Source: Tenacibaculum haliotis (lineage in GTDB: Bacteria; Bacteroidota; Bacteroidia; Flavobacteriales; Flavobacteriaceae). From it: a stretch of DNA of 64,000 nt. The DNA lies in the NCBI RefSeq assembly GCF_025215075.1, contig NZ_JAOBTH010000021.1, positions 48,351 to 112,350 of the forward strand, written 5' to 3'. The position numbers were made by a program, and so were the translations under genes. Shown one piece after another: positions 63,442-64,000 of this stretch. The notes under the pieces are model-generated. The model saw nothing but the letters and a program-made list of their open reading frames with translations. It was not told the DNA's origin and ran no database searches. Position 1 is the stretch's first letter, and each line of letters opens with the position of its first letter.

Positions 63442-63471
63442 TTGTCATGTTAAAAAAGGGATCTATATTTG
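63442..63471 (+). promoter_or_regulatory. rRNA promoter P1
   Basis: TTG at 63442-63444, exactly 19 bases, then TATATTTG at 63464-63471. It is a full match to the Bacteroidota consensus. Confidence 0.8.
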
Positions 63472-63572
63472 CACCCGCTAAGGGAAAAACGCAAGTTTAA
63501 GATTAGTGAAAGTTCATTAAAAACATTGTTAAGATATCATCAAGAAAAGATTAAAAATAAGTTACTAATAAC

Positions 63573-63604
63573 TTGTTTAAATCAAAAGAAAGAAAGTATC
63601 TTTG
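63573..63604 (+). promoter_or_regulatory. rRNA promoter P2
   Basis: TTG at 63573-63575, 21 bases, then TATCTTTG at 63597-63604. The sequence after it starts GCAGTCCG and resembles the start after P1 and P3. Confidence 0.75.
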
Positions 63605-63676
63605 CAGTCCGTTTAAAAAGCGGAAGTTTATTGAAAACATCGCAAAAATAAACTAAAAAAAACTTCAAAAAAAGTT

Positions 63677-63706
63677 TTGTCAGTTTTTAGAAAGTTTATA
63701 GATTTG
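63677..63706 (+). promoter_or_regulatory. rRNA promoter P3
   Basis: TTG at 63677-63679, exactly 19 bases, then TAGATTTG at 63699-63706. It is followed by GCAACCGCTTTAAGAAAGCG, which forms a small hairpin at the presumed transcript start. Confidence 0.8.
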
Positions 63707-63736
63707 CAACCGCTTTAAGAAAGCGAAAACGATCAA

Positions 63737-63794
63737 AGAAATTTTGGAATGATTTGGTAATAAAATCAGTTAGTTCGAATCTAACATTTCTACA
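63737..63794 (+). ncRNA. tRNA-like fold in the 16S leader
   Basis: GTTAG-TTCGAAT-CTAAC (63769-63785) is an exact tRNA T-arm with the conserved G53-C61 pair and a canonical T-loop. Directly 3' are ATTTCT and ACA, which can pair with AGAAAT at 63737-63742 as an acceptor-like stem. Between lies a hairpin of 6 bp with a GGTAATA loop. No anticodon arm fits. It may be a tRNA remnant or a processing structure in the rRNA leader. Confidence 0.4.
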
Positions 63795-63833
63795 AGAAGT
63801 CTGAGAAGATAATCAAGTTGAAAATACTTGTGA

Positions 63834-63848
63834 GTGTCGACTCGACAC
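63834..63848 (+). other. Leader hairpin
   Basis: GTGTCG pairs with CGACAC across the loop ACT, a small hairpin in the rRNA leader. Confidence 0.55.
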
Positions 63849-63900
63849 GTTCATTGAAAATATTGAAATTGACAGCGTAAACAAAGAGTAGAATAACCAC

Positions 63901-63918
63901 GTTCTAATTCGTTAGAAC
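63901..63918 (+). other. Leader hairpin with TTCG loop
   Basis: GTTCTAA pairs with TTAGAAC around TTCG about 40 bases before 16S rRNA. It probably belongs to the processing or antitermination leader. Confidence 0.6.
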
Positions 63919-63959
63919 AAATTCTTTTGAAACTTATTCATTAATATTATTTAAAATAT

Positions 63960-64000
63960 ACAATGAAGAGTTTGATCCTGGCTCAGGATGAACGCTAGCG
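63960..64000 (+). rRNA. rrs: 16S ribosomal RNA, 5' end only
   Basis: The conserved start TGAAGAGTTTGATCCTGG is followed by CTCAGGATGAACGCTAGCG at the window edge. Aligning GAAGAG to E. coli position 6 places base 1 at about 63960. The GCTAGCG end is the Bacteroidota form. The rest of the operon lies outside the window. Confidence 0.93.

Noticed and set aside
63469..63651. A 60-residue open frame just upstream of the rRNA leader
   Set aside because: It spans the P2 promoter and has no protein-like features.
1..64000. CRISPR array, prophage, insertion sequence or plasmid-like genes
   Set aside because: No regular repeat-spacer array, transposase, integrase or phage structural gene was seen.

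Overview
The window is AT-rich chromosomal DNA from a marine-type member of the Flavobacteriia (Bacteroidota), probably Flavobacteriaceae. The sequence supports this in four ways: gliding genes gldF and gldG, a type IX secretion sorting domain, several promoters with the Bacteroidota form TTG-N17-23-TAnnTTTG, and a 16S rRNA 5' end of the Bacteroidota type. I cannot name the genus from sequence alone. Almost every gene reads as ordinary core genome. I see no prophage, insertion sequence, CRISPR array or intact tRNA gene.

Layout. 1-3068 (minus): a truncated rsmE, a GNAT-like protein and an outer-membrane protein with a charged tail. 3206-11521 (plus): a tight surface-polysaccharide operon (DUF4834, YfhO-like, methyltransferase, two GT-B glycosyltransferases, WecB-type epimerase, flippase) in which three consecutive genes start with TTG. 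11522-20139: a candidate small RNA, a GNAT gene lacking a normal start, VF530-like protein, HtpG, a GH109-like oxidoreductase, a FabH-like synthase and a TonB-dependent receptor-like barrel. 20236-23736: CoA-binding protein, RNase Z, a sorting-domain-only protein, pyrB and pyrR. 23882-27390: a SulP transporter, then oxyR facing dps. 27526-32543: a PhoX-like lipoprotein, a di-heme peroxidase lipoprotein, a TauE/SafE permease and an AraC-type regulator.

33008-40545: acetyl-CoA synthetase, a soluble histidine kinase and a sigma-54 activator, then a Cys-rich small protein, glutamate dehydrogenase, a GreA-like protein and a helical protein behind a candidate sigma-54 promoter with an upstream inverted repeat, followed by a Crp/Fnr regulator. 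40605-48900: desaturase, ABC exporter, DUF6503 lipoprotein, a 35-residue membrane protein with a sodium/solute symporter, a TIGR03862-like flavoprotein, DUF2911 protein and aquaporin. 48887-53676: an SDR-like protein, gldG, gldF, GNAT, a monooxygenase-like protein and a SAM hydrolase family protein. 53797-63176: PhoH, purC, FabV, an Ior-type molybdenum hydroxylase pair, an alpha-oxoamine synthase and a DUF4294 protein. 63177-64000: the upstream region of an rRNA operon with three tandem promoters and a leader containing a tRNA-like fold, ending 41 bases into 16S rRNA.

The most distinctive signals are non-coding: the tRNA-like structure in the rRNA leader, two candidate small RNAs each with a six-C run and a terminator, a 12-base direct repeat at 21-base spacing in front of the AraC-type gene, the sigma-54 promoter and enhancer pair at the glutamate dehydrogenase operon, and two families of dispersed intergenic elements.
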